Source: Chitinophagaceae bacterium
GTDB lineage: Bacteria; Bacteroidota; Bacteroidia; Chitinophagales; Chitinophagaceae
Direction of reading: 5' to 3'
Assembly: GCA_019638475.1 (NCBI GenBank)
Contig: JAHBTR010000001.1
Span: 186,001-250,000, forward strand
Length of the DNA: 64,000 nucleotides
Both the position numbers and the translations under genes were made by a program. The notes below the pieces were generated by a model. That model was not told the DNA's origin. It saw nothing but the letters and a program-made list of their open reading frames with translations, and did no database searches. Shown in pieces: positions 52,379 through 60,122 of this stretch. The first letter of the stretch is position 1. Every line of letters begins with the position of its first letter.

Positions 52379-53341
52379 TCAGCTAAAAAATAACATACTC
52401 AAAATACCTGTTAGCATAACCATTTTTACAATAGTGCTTAATTGGTGAAACGATTGAGGTGTATTTGCTTTCAGCAGTTTAAAAGCAATCCAAATTAATG
52501 GAGCAATAACCAATACAATAAAGTACAATAAACTTATCCAAAACTGCCAAGCAAATTGTAATAAATAATATGGCACAATTAATAGAATAGCAATCATTAT
52601 GATTACTAAAACAAGTACAATTATTTTAGTAGCATATAAACCTAATACAATGGGTATTGTTTTGCATCCAAACTGTTCATCTCCTTTTACATCTTCCATA
52701 TCTTTTATCATTTCTCTAATCAAAGAAATAATAAAAGCAAAACCTGCATATAAAAGTGATAGTTTATAGAATGTGGCTTTATTACTAATGCTATTATTTT
52801 CTACTTCACAAAAAGTAATGATTAAAATAACCCAAGCTGATAATAATGCAATGAAAATATTGCCTATTAAAAATTGTTTTTTAAAATAAGCTGCATAAAA
52901 AAATAAGGTTAAAACAGCTATTGAATTGGCAAATCCTATAAAACGAATATTGGTTTTATTTTCTATAAAAAAACTTAATGCAAGCCCAACTATATTCAAT
53001 AAAATATACCAAACAACAACCCAATTTTTACTAATTATTTTTTGAACAATTACTTTATGAGGCTTATTGATGCTGTCTATTTTTACATCAAAATAATCAT
53101 TAATAATATTTCCTGCTGCTGCTATACAAATAGAAACTACCACTAATAACAAAAAATAAACACCCTGAAGATTAGCCATAGTGTAGGTTTCAGCAAACAA
53201 AGGTTTTTCTATACAATACAAAAAAATTACCTGAGTTATTGCAATAAACACAAGATTGGGTAATCTTATTAATTGTAAAAATGCTTTGATTAATTTCAAG
53301 TGGTAATAATTGTTTGTGGTATTAAATAATAAAATGTACAA
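52379..53341 (-). CDS. UbiA family prenyltransferase
   Basis: 320 residues with about nine membrane segments. The two aspartate motifs are NIINDYFDVKIDSINKPHK (N-D-x-x-D) and DMEDVKGDEQFG, the catalytic magnesium-prenyl diphosphate sites. The first part, LIKAFLQLIRLPNLVFIAIT, is typical of the family group near kdsC in Bacteroidota, often called geranylgeranylglycerol-phosphate transferase-like. An in-frame TTG at 53299 is an alternative start. Joins a prenyl chain to an acceptor that is not predictable here. Follows kdsC by 6 nt. Confidence 0.85.
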   Translation of the reverse strand: MYILLFNTTNNYYHLKLIKAFLQLIRLPNLVFIAITQVIFLYCIEKPLFAETYTMANLQGVYFLLLVVVSICIAAAGNIINDYFDVKIDSINKPHKVIVQKIISKNWVVVWYILLNIVGLALSFFIENKTNIRFIGFANSIAVLTLFFYAAYFKKQFLIGNIFIALLSAWVILIITFCEVENNSISNKATFYKLSLLYAGFAFIISLIREMIKDMEDVKGDEQFGCKTIPIVLGLYATKIIVLVLVIIMIAILLIVPYYLLQFAWQFWISLLYFIVLVIAPLIWIAFKLLKANTPQSFHQLSTIVKMVMLTGILSMLFFS

Positions 53342-53347
53342 ACAAAC

Positions 53348-53869
53348 CTACATAGCTCTTAACATAAAATCATCGTGCCAGTTGTTATTCAATTTCATTA
53401 CTTTTTCTATTACATCTCTTGCACAGCCTTCTCCCCCATTTAGTGGAGAAATATATTGCACTATTTCTTTAATATCTATTGCTGCATCTTTTGGGCAACA
53501 GGCAAACCCTACAAGTTTCATAGCTGCTAAGTCTGGCATATCATCTCCCATAAATAAAATTTGTTCTTTGCTTAATTGTTTTTCTTGCATAATAGTAGTT
53601 AATAAAGCAGCTTTATCTTGTACTTGCATATACACATCAGTAACGCCCAGCTTAGTTAATCTTTCTTTTACTTCAGGTGAATTTCCTCCACTTATTACAA
53701 CAACATTGTATTGTTTTTTAATAGCTAATTGCAAAGCATAACCATCTTTTATATTCATGGTTCTTGCCATTACATTATTTGGTAAAACCAATAAAGTTCC
53801 ATCAGTTAATACACCATCTACATCAAAAACAAAAGTGGTTATTGGCTTAAATAATTCTAAAACATTCAT
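53348..53869 (-). CDS. kdsC: HAD-type 3-deoxy-D-manno-octulosonate 8-phosphate phosphatase
   Basis: 173 residues from the ATG at 53869; the ATG at 53917 would overlap iscX by 26 nt. HAD motif 1 FVFDVDGVLTDGTLLV, motif 2 VVISGGNSPEVKERL, and motif 4 FMGDDMPDLAAMKLVGFACC are as in the KdsC C0-type phosphatase. It removes phosphate from KDO-8-P in the synthesis of KDO for lipopolysaccharide. Forms an operon with iscX upstream and ubiA downstream. Confidence 0.88.
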   Translation of the reverse strand: MNVLELFKPITTFVFDVDGVLTDGTLLVLPNNVMARTMNIKDGYALQLAIKKQYNVVVISGGNSPEVKERLTKLGVTDVYMQVQDKAALLTTIMQEKQLSKEQILFMGDDMPDLAAMKLVGFACCPKDAAIDIKEIVQYISPLNGGEGCARDVIEKVMKLNNNWHDDFMLRAM

Positions 53870-53891
53870 GTATTCAATTTTAGTAGAAAAT

Positions 53892-54128
53892 TTATTTCTG
53901 ATGGTCTCTCCATTCATATACCCAACTGCTTTGTATCATTTCTAAATGCCCTTCATTGCTTTGCTCTTTAGTACCAGCAAAACCTGGAATTTCTAAAACC
54001 CAAGTAAGCAAATCTGTAAACCTGATACGATAAATTTTACTTTCAGTAAAATCATCACCAAAGCGTTCATATAACTTTAGTGCTATGTCTTCATAATCAT
54101 TCCAATAAATTGGAGGTTCATAACTCAT
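53892..54128 (-). CDS. iscX: IscX (YfhJ-like) Fe-S assembly protein
   Basis: 78 residues, slightly longer than E. coli IscX (66). It begins PPIYWNDYEDIALKLYERFG and has FTESKIYRIRFTDLLTWVLE, then DDF near the helix pair, matching IscX, an acidic adaptor that binds IscS and modulates Fe-S assembly. It is over 13 kb from the isc cluster and sits in an operon with kdsC and ubiA, 22 nt upstream of kdsC. Confidence 0.87.
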   Translation of the reverse strand: MSYEPPIYWNDYEDIALKLYERFGDDFTESKIYRIRFTDLLTWVLEIPGFAGTKEQSNEGHLEMIQSSWVYEWRDHQK

Positions 54129-54219
54129 CTCTTATCAATTTAATTGTTTAAAAATTATCTTATTTATAATGCAAATATGCTTTTAATTCTTCAATTCTAC
54201 ATGATGTAAACAAGGGTAA

Positions 54220-54837
54220 TTACTTTAATAACCAATTTCGTAATATCGTTTCTCCCAAAGGTGTCAATATACTTTCAGGATGAAACTGCACGCCTTGAAC
54301 ATCATATAACCTATGTTGCAATGCCATTATATAACCATTTTCATCAACTGCTGTTGCTTCTAAAGTATTTGGTAAATTATTTTCATCAACAACCCAACTA
54401 TGATAACGACCAACTTCTATTTCATTAGGTAAATGATTGAACAAATAACTATGTGTATTGCTTTTTAGCATCATTTTCATACTTACACCATGATACACAT
54501 TGGGCAAATTAATTAAACTACCACCAAAAGCTACTGCAATAGCCTGATGACCTAAACAAACACCTAATATTGATTTTGCAGAAGCATATTGCTTTATTAA
54601 AGATAATAGCAATCCAGCTTCTTCTGGAATACCAGGACCTGGCGATAAGATTATTTTATCATAGTCATTTACTGTATTCAAATCAATTTTATCATTCAAA
54701 AAAACAGTTGGTTGATGGTTGGTTATTTTTTCTACTAAATGAACAAGGTTATAGGTAAATGAATCATAATTGTCTAATAACAATATTTTTTTATTGAAAG
54801 TATTTGTGCCAATATTTTCTTTTAGTAAACTATTCAT
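54220..54837 (-). CDS. Anthranilate/aminodeoxychorismate synthase glutaminase subunit
   Basis: 205 residues. Class I glutamine amidotransferase motifs: ILLLDNYDSFTYNLVHL near the N-terminus (after about 17 extra residues), ILSPGPGIPEEAGLLL, the nucleophile in GVCLGHQAIAVAFGG, and the His/Glu pair in GVQFHPESILTPLG. The same subunit can serve PabA (folate) or TrpG (tryptophan); component I is not in the window, so the exact role is open. Lies 91 nt upstream of iscX. Confidence 0.87.
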   Translation of the reverse strand: MNSLLKENIGTNTFNKKILLLDNYDSFTYNLVHLVEKITNHQPTVFLNDKIDLNTVNDYDKIILSPGPGIPEEAGLLLSLIKQYASAKSILGVCLGHQAIAVAFGGSLINLPNVYHGVSMKMMLKSNTHSYLFNHLPNEIEVGRYHSWVVDENNLPNTLEATAVDENGYIMALQHRLYDVQGVQFHPESILTPLGETILRNWLLK

Positions 54838-54865
54838 TTCTACAATATATTGTTGTATAACTTTT

Positions 54866-54873
54866 CAAAAATA
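54866..54873 (-). promoter_or_regulatory. Putative -7 motif of the PabA/TrpG gene
   Basis: Minus-strand TATTTTTG fits TAnnTTTG, 29 nt upstream of the ATG at 54837. Confidence 0.4.
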
Positions 54874-54977
54874 CAATCTATCTATTCTTTCATATTATTT
54901 TCTTGCAAAACAATTAATAATGCCAAAATATTATTATAACTTTACTGCTATATTTTGTAATACAAAAATTATTCAAA

Positions 54978-55159
54978 GAACTTGTTTAGACTTTTAATTT
55001 TTTACGAATTGTGAATAAAAAAACGCTGTCAGCCTGAGCCTGTCGAAGGCGAGGTTTAAAAAATATGCTTCAATTAATCGGTTTCTACAAGCTCAATCTG
55101 ACAACTTTCACTTTTTTTAGCTTCGTGTATATTAAATTGATAAAAGTCTAAACAAGTTC
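54978..55159. repeat. 182-bp inverted-repeat-bounded element (locus C)
   Basis: In the 340-bp divergent gap 54838-55177, GAACTTGTTTAGACTTTTA (54978-54996) and its exact reverse complement TAAAAGTCTAAACAAGTTC (55141-55159) bound a 182-bp segment. Inside, opposed copies of the repeat seen at 7003 and 27784 occur (TGTCAGCCTGAGCCTGTCGA at 55028 and TTTCTACAAGCTCAATCTGA at 55082), giving nested inverted repeats. AAA abuts both outer ends. A MITE-like element is one reading; paired operator sites for the adjacent TetR gene is another. Confidence 0.75.
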
Positions 55160-55177
55160 AAATATTATTGTTATACA

Positions 55178-55768
55178 ATGGGCAGAATACACACAAAAGA
55201 TAATACCAGCAGAAAAGATTTTATTCTAAAAAAAGCAAGTTCACTTTTTATAGAAAAGGGATTTAAAGCTGCCAGTATGAGGGGATTGGCAGAAATAGTA
55301 GGTGTAGAAGCTGCCAGTTTGTATAACCATATTAAAAATAAAAATGAGTTGCTACATGAAATATGTTTTAGTGTAGCTAATAGGTATAATGAAAAAATAG
55401 AAAAAATAGAATTAGAGCAGTGTAGCTCTTTAGAAAAAATAGAAAAATTACTGCGTTTTCATATACAAAATATGGTTCAGCATTTTGAAGAAGTGTATGT
55501 AAGTGATAGAGAGTGGAAACATTTGTCAGAGCCTTATTTATCTAACTTTCATAATCAGCGAAAAAATTATAGAAAACGTTTTGCAGCTATTATAGAAAAT
55601 GGTATTCAAAAAAAAGAAATTAAAAAAATGGATGCTTCTACTGCTGTTTTAATTATGCTACATGCTATTAGTGGTATAGAAAGTTGGCACAGAAGCAAAC
55701 AAAAAATAAGTGGAAAAGAATTAGAAGAAAATATAATTGTCATTTTAGTGGGTGGATTAAAAAAATAA
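55178..55768 (+). CDS. TetR/AcrR family transcriptional regulator
   Basis: 196 residues. The N-terminal HTH spans about 15-62: RKDFILKKASSLFIEKGFK, ASMRGLAEIVGVEAASLYNH and IKNKNELLHEICF. The C-terminal ligand domain is helical. This type commonly precedes phenylacetate-degradation genes in Bacteroidota, and a PaaE-like gene follows 45 nt later. One arm of the 19-bp inverted repeat ends 18 nt before its ATG, where a self-regulating TetR would be expected to bind. Confidence 0.88.
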   Translation: MGRIHTKDNTSRKDFILKKASSLFIEKGFKAASMRGLAEIVGVEAASLYNHIKNKNELLHEICFSVANRYNEKIEKIELEQCSSLEKIEKLLRFHIQNMVQHFEEVYVSDREWKHLSEPYLSNFHNQRKNYRKRFAAIIENGIQKKEIKKMDASTAVLIMLHAISGIESWHRSKQKISGKELEENIIVILVGGLKK

Positions 55769-55813
55769 TCTTCATCTTTACCGCTACACTATAAAAGAGA
55801 AAATTTAAAAAAT

Positions 55814-56890
55814 ATGTCTTTACGTTTTTATCCTTTAACTATCAAAGAAATTAACCAAGAAACTTCTGAATGTATTTCTATTTCATTTCATATTCCAGAA
55901 GACTTGAAAGAAATATTTGCCTATAAACAAGGGCAAAATGTTACCATAAAAACCAATATTAATGGAGAAGATGTAAGAAGAACCTATTCACTTTGCTCTA
56001 CACCATTAAGCAACGAATTTAGAGTAGCAATAAAACTATTAGAAGGTGGGTTATTTTCAAATTATGTTTATAAAAATTTCAACGTAGGTGATGTGTTAGA
56101 TGTAATGCCTCCTATTGGAAAATTTTATACAGAAGTACATGCAAATAATACAAAAAATTATGTAGCATTTGCTGCTGGTAGTGGTATTACACCCATTATG
56201 TCTATTATCAAAACAATATTACTTACTGAACCTAATAGTAAGGTTACATTGGTTTATGGGAATAAAAAAAATAATTCAATTATTTTTAAAGAAGATATAC
56301 ATGCTTTAAAAAATAAATTCCTTCAAAGGTTTCAGCTAATTCATACTTTTAGTAGAGAACAAACAGATGCTCCCATTAATTTTGGAAGAATAGATGTTAA
56401 TAAATTGAACCAACTATCAAGCCTTATTCAATACAATAATGTTGATGAATTTTTTATTTGCGGACCTGAAGAAATGACAATTTGTGTAAAGAATTTTTTA
56501 GAAGCTAAAAATATTCATAAGCAAAAAATACATTTTGAATTATTTATAGCTTCAGGAGCAAAATCTACTATTACTAAAAAAGCAACTATATCTACTAAAA
56601 CAGGTGATGCTGCTATTTATGTAAAAGTAGATGGAAGAAGTTTTAATTTTAATTTACCCAACAATAGCAATATTAGTATTTTAGATGCTGCTATACAGCA
56701 AGGTGCAGATTTACCTTACTCTTGCAAAGGTGGTGTTTGTACTACATGCAAAGCAAAACTAATAGAAGGTAAAGTAGAAATGGATGTACACTGGGGGCTT
56801 GAACAAGAAGAAATTGATAAAGGCTATATTCTTACTTGTCAAAGTCATCCTATAACAGAAAAAGTAGTAGTAGATTTTGACCAACGATAA
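55814..56890 (+). CDS. paaE: Phenylacetyl-CoA epoxidase reductase subunit PaaE-like
   Basis: 358 residues, the usual PaaE length. An FNR-type FAD domain (GQNVTIKTNINGEDVRRTYS) is followed by a NAD(P) domain (AFAAGSGITPIMSIIKTILL, EFFICGPEEMTICVK) and a C-terminal plant-type 2Fe-2S ferredoxin domain with four cysteines in PYSCKGGVCTTCKAKL and ILTCQSHP. It passes electrons to a diiron oxygenase. The paaABCD oxygenase genes are absent here, so an alternative partner, such as another reductase-dependent oxygenase, is possible. Confidence 0.82.
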   Translation: MSLRFYPLTIKEINQETSECISISFHIPEDLKEIFAYKQGQNVTIKTNINGEDVRRTYSLCSTPLSNEFRVAIKLLEGGLFSNYVYKNFNVGDVLDVMPPIGKFYTEVHANNTKNYVAFAAGSGITPIMSIIKTILLTEPNSKVTLVYGNKKNNSIIFKEDIHALKNKFLQRFQLIHTFSREQTDAPINFGRIDVNKLNQLSSLIQYNNVDEFFICGPEEMTICVKNFLEAKNIHKQKIHFELFIASGAKSTITKKATISTKTGDAAIYVKVDGRSFNFNLPNNSNISILDAAIQQGADLPYSCKGGVCTTCKAKLIEGKVEMDVHWGLEQEEIDKGYILTCQSHPITEKVVVDFDQR

Positions 56891-56894
56891 GTTG

Positions 56895-58319
56895 TTATAA
56901 GGCTACAATATTATTATAAACATTGATGTAATTACTTACAGCTTTCTCCCAACTATTGTCAATAGCCATCATTGTTCTACGCATATCAAGTAATTTTTTA
57001 GTATCGTTATATACAGTAACAGCTCTATGAATACTATGTTGAACATCGCCAACTGCTGCATGATTAAACCTTATTCCATAACCATTTTCTTCTCCCATAT
57101 CAATAACAGTATCTTGTAATCCTCCTGTACTTCTTACAACTGGTACTGTGCCATAACGCATAGCATACATCTGATTTAAACCACAAGGTTCTACCCTACT
57201 TGGCATCAATAAAAAATCTGCTCCTGCATACATTATATGACTTAGTGGTTCATTATATCCTGCAACAAAATGATAGTGATTAGGAAACTGATTATTCAAA
57301 TTTTGTAATTGCCATTCTACATGAGTATCTCCACTACCCAAAATTAAAAAGTTCATACTGTCTGGCATAGCATACATACAACTTACAATAATATTGGGCA
57401 AAATATCAGCAGCTTTCTCTCCTACCAATCTTCCTATAAAAACTATTAAAGGTTTACTTTCATCCAAATTATATTCTTTGCATAAGTATTCTTTATTTCT
57501 TTGTTTACCAACCATTACACTTTTTTCATTAAAATGATATTCAAGAAAATTATCTGTTGTAGGATTCCAAACTTCAGCATCTATACCATTTAAAATACCT
57601 ACACATTTTCCATTTTCATATTCAAACAATTTTTCCAAACCATTGCTATTCCAAGAAAGTTCTTGCATATAACTATTACTAACTGTTGTAACTTTCCAAG
57701 CACATTTTACGCCACTTGCTAATGGGTTTATAGCATCATTCCAGTCTAATAAACCAGCTTTCCAAGAATCGTAATGTGGTATATAATGGCTTTTATGCCA
57801 ACCCATCCAACCCTGATATTGAGCATTATGTATTGTAAGAACAGAGGGTATTTTTTCTAATTTATGTCTGAATGTATAACAATGCTGCATCATAAAAGGT
57901 ATTAAAGCAGTATGATGGTCATGGCAATGAATAATATCAGGATTATGTTCCCAATGATTTATCCAATCCATTACTGCAATTTGAAAAGCAATAAATCTTT
58001 CTGTATCATCATCATAATTATAAATGCCTGTTCTATCTAATAAACCTTTTATATCTACTAAGTATAAATCAAAACCAAGTGTATTATTTTTTTCTTTGAT
58101 AACGGTATAAGGCAATGCCCAATTACCTAAATAAACTGTTCCTTTAAAGTCTTCAATAAACTCATGATTATGCAAAAATTTTGTTTCATACATTGGCATC
58201 ACCACTTTTGCATAATGACCTGCTTTAGTTTGATATTTTGGTAAAGCACCAACCACATCTCCTAAACCTCCTGCTTTTGCTACAGGATAACATTCTGCAC
58301 TAATATGTATAATTTCCAT
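56895..58319 (-). CDS. glgA: Glycogen (starch) synthase
   Basis: 474 residues from the ATG at 58319; the ATG at 58364 would add 15 residues (MHLIRNEILNLKIYL) before the conserved start. GT5 motifs: ISAECYPVAKAGGLGDVVGALP (K-x-G-G-L near 12-16), TIHNAQYQGW, KVTTVSNSYMQELSWNSNGLE, GILNGIDAEVWNP, VFIGRLVGEKAADIL, and PSRVEPCGLNQMYAMRYGTVPV. It uses ADP- or UDP-glucose to extend alpha-1,4-glucan. Some motifs are diverged from E. coli GlgA as usual in Bacteroidota. Convergent with paaE. Confidence 0.9.
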   Translation of the reverse strand: MEIIHISAECYPVAKAGGLGDVVGALPKYQTKAGHYAKVVMPMYETKFLHNHEFIEDFKGTVYLGNWALPYTVIKEKNNTLGFDLYLVDIKGLLDRTGIYNYDDDTERFIAFQIAVMDWINHWEHNPDIIHCHDHHTALIPFMMQHCYTFRHKLEKIPSVLTIHNAQYQGWMGWHKSHYIPHYDSWKAGLLDWNDAINPLASGVKCAWKVTTVSNSYMQELSWNSNGLEKLFEYENGKCVGILNGIDAEVWNPTTDNFLEYHFNEKSVMVGKQRNKEYLCKEYNLDESKPLIVFIGRLVGEKAADILPNIIVSCMYAMPDSMNFLILGSGDTHVEWQLQNLNNQFPNHYHFVAGYNEPLSHIMYAGADFLLMPSRVEPCGLNQMYAMRYGTVPVVRSTGGLQDTVIDMGEENGYGIRFNHAAVGDVQHSIHRAVTVYNDTKKLLDMRRTMMAIDNSWEKAVSNYINVYNNIVAL

Positions 58320-58588
58320 TAAATATATTTTGAGGTTTAAAATTTCATTTCTTATTAAATGCAAGTAAAGTTAATACCAATTAATAATAAAATAAAATGC
58401 TGTAAAAATACTTCATCAGTTCAACTAATAAATACATTTTTTAGCAATGATGCGTTAATATCAATTTGTCAAAGTATTAAATAATAATACCAAGCAAATA
58501 AAATGTAAGATACATCTACTTTATTGCTTATTCTTGCATCTTAGACATAAGCAGCAGCTTAATCTCATTACTATAACATTAATAAAAG

Positions 58589-59182
58589 ATGATTCAATTA
58601 ATATTTGCTACCAATAACCAACATAAGGTAAATGAAATAAAAACCATTATTGGCAATCCTTTTCATGTAATAAGTTTACATGATGCAGGTATTGATATTG
58701 ATATTCAAGAGCCTTATGATACATTACAAGAAAATGCGTCAGAAAAATCCAGAGTTATTTACCAATTAACCAATCAAAATTGTTTTAGTGAAGATACAGG
58801 TTTAGAAGTTGAAGCATTGAATGGAGAACCAGGTGTAAAAAGTGCCAGATATGCAGGAGAAGAAAAACATTTTCAGGAAAATATTAATAAACTGCTGAAA
58901 AACTTAGCAAATATTGATAATAGAAAAGCACAGTTTAGAACAGTTGTTTCACTTATTTTAAATGGTAAAGAATATATATTTGAAGGCATTTGTAAAGGAA
59001 GAATTATTGAAAAAGAAAAAGGAACTTCAGGTTTTGGTTATGACCCTATTTTTATACCAGATGGTAGCAATAAAACCTTTGCTGAAATGACAATAGAAGA
59101 GAAAAATTTATATAGCCATAGAAAGAAAGCAATACAACAACTGATTAATTTTTTATCCCAAAATGGGAATAAATTATCCTAA
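58589..59182 (+). CDS. rdgB: Non-canonical purine NTP pyrophosphatase (RdgB/HAM1)
   Basis: 197 residues. Motifs: LIFATNNQHKVNEIKTII, the catalytic FSEDTGLEVEALNGEPGVKSA, then GFGYDPIFIPDGSNKTFAEM and SHRKKAIQQL at the C-terminus, all diagnostic. It hydrolyses dITP, ITP and XTP to prevent their incorporation into nucleic acids. Monocistronic; an A/T-only hairpin overlaps its stop codon. Confidence 0.95.
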   Translation: MIQLIFATNNQHKVNEIKTIIGNPFHVISLHDAGIDIDIQEPYDTLQENASEKSRVIYQLTNQNCFSEDTGLEVEALNGEPGVKSARYAGEEKHFQENINKLLKNLANIDNRKAQFRTVVSLILNGKEYIFEGICKGRIIEKEKGTSGFGYDPIFIPDGSNKTFAEMTIEEKNLYSHRKKAIQQLINFLSQNGNKLS

Positions 59183-59200
59183 AAAAAGACTTTTTTTTAG
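59179..59200 (+). terminator. Possible A/T-rich terminator overlapping the rdgB stop
   Basis: CTAAAAAAA and TTTTTTTTAG can form a hairpin around GAC that includes the rdgB stop codon; it lacks GC pairs, so it is a weak candidate. Confidence 0.3.
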
Positions 59201-59285
59201 TTAATGCAACTTTTTATTCCTCAATACAATCTTATTTAGAGAACATACGTTTATCATCATTATCCTATCAAAAAAACATTAAGTT

Positions 59286-59576
59286 ATGGCAACTGTTGCT
59301 AAAAAATCTTTTATTGGAAACGAAATATTACAGGAGAATTGGAGCGTGGTATCAAATTTAACTACTGTTACAAAAGAAGCTAAGATTTCTTACCTTATGG
59401 TAGAGCAAATAAACCCACCTAAGTATATGTGGGAAAAAATTTGTCAGCAATTAGACATGGAAGAAGCTATTGAAAAATTTGCTTCTAAAAAACAACTATC
59501 TAACCAAACCATTATTACATTACTGATTGCAGGTTCAGCATTAGCACTTGCAGCTTCATTATTCTTTTTGTTATAG
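59286..59576 (+). CDS. Small protein with C-terminal membrane anchor, unknown
   Basis: 96 residues. A polar N-terminal region (MATVAKKSFIGNEILQENWS, with SYLMVEQINPPKYMWEKIC) is followed by a hydrophobic helix at about 75-96 (IITLLIAGSALALAASLFFL), a tail-anchor topology with the N-terminus in the cytoplasm. I do not recognise a family. It has its own position between rdgB and a thioesterase gene, with no operon overlap. A partner-regulator or anti-sigma-like role is imaginable but not supported. Confidence 0.6.
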   Translation: MATVAKKSFIGNEILQENWSVVSNLTTVTKEAKISYLMVEQINPPKYMWEKICQQLDMEEAIEKFASKKQLSNQTIITLLIAGSALALAASLFFLL

Positions 59577-59664
59577 TTAATATCAACTATCCTTTTTTAA
59601 GTCTATTTGTATAGTATTTAATTACAAGCATTTTTTATATCAAAACTTACTGTAATTTGCAGCA

Positions 59665-60099
59665 ATGCAAAGAATAAAAATTAACCTTCCTCAGGAATTT
59701 AGTTTTTCAACTACTGTACCTGTTAGAATAACAGATATTAATTATGGTGGACATGTAGGCAATGACAGTTTTTTATCACTAATACACGAAGCAAGAATAC
59801 AATTTCTACATCATTTTGGTTATAGCGAATTAAATTTTGAAAACACAAGTCTTATTATGACTGATGTAGCACTTGAATTTAAGCATGAACTTAACTATGG
59901 CGATACAGTAAAAATATCAGTAACTGCAGCAGATTTTGATAAATTAGGGTTTGACATTTTTTACTTATTAGAATTAGTAAAAGATGAACAAACTTTTATT
60001 GCAGGAAAAGCAAAAACAGGTATGCTTTGTTTTAACTATAAAGAAAAAAGAAAAGCAGCTATTCCACAAGCAGCTATTGACAAATTATCTTCTAAATAA
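59665..60099 (+). CDS. Acyl-CoA thioesterase, hot-dog fold (4HBT)
   Basis: 144 residues. Motifs RITDINYGGHVGNDSFLSLIHEARIQFL match the YbgC/4HBT pattern with the aspartate/asparagine and histidine near the active site, followed by DVALEFKHELNYGDTVKISV. Hydrolyses acyl-CoA thioesters; the acyl chain is not predictable. It is 23 nt upstream of thiL, probably in the same transcript. Confidence 0.87.
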   Translation: MQRIKINLPQEFSFSTTVPVRITDINYGGHVGNDSFLSLIHEARIQFLHHFGYSELNFENTSLIMTDVALEFKHELNYGDTVKISVTAADFDKLGFDIFYLLELVKDEQTFIAGKAKTGMLCFNYKEKRKAAIPQAAIDKLSSK

Positions 60100-60122
60100 T
60101 ATTTAATAACTCTACACTATAT

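Noticed and set aside
54838..54997. Small plus-strand frames around 54770-54997
   Set aside because: Very AT-rich, cysteine/phenylalanine-rich and overlapping the pabA-like gene and its promoter; no credible protein pattern.
58365..58588. Regulatory element between glgA and rdgB
   Set aside because: Only loose AT-rich partial repeats (for example AATACCAA and TAAGATACATC); no stable hairpin or promoter motif to support a call.
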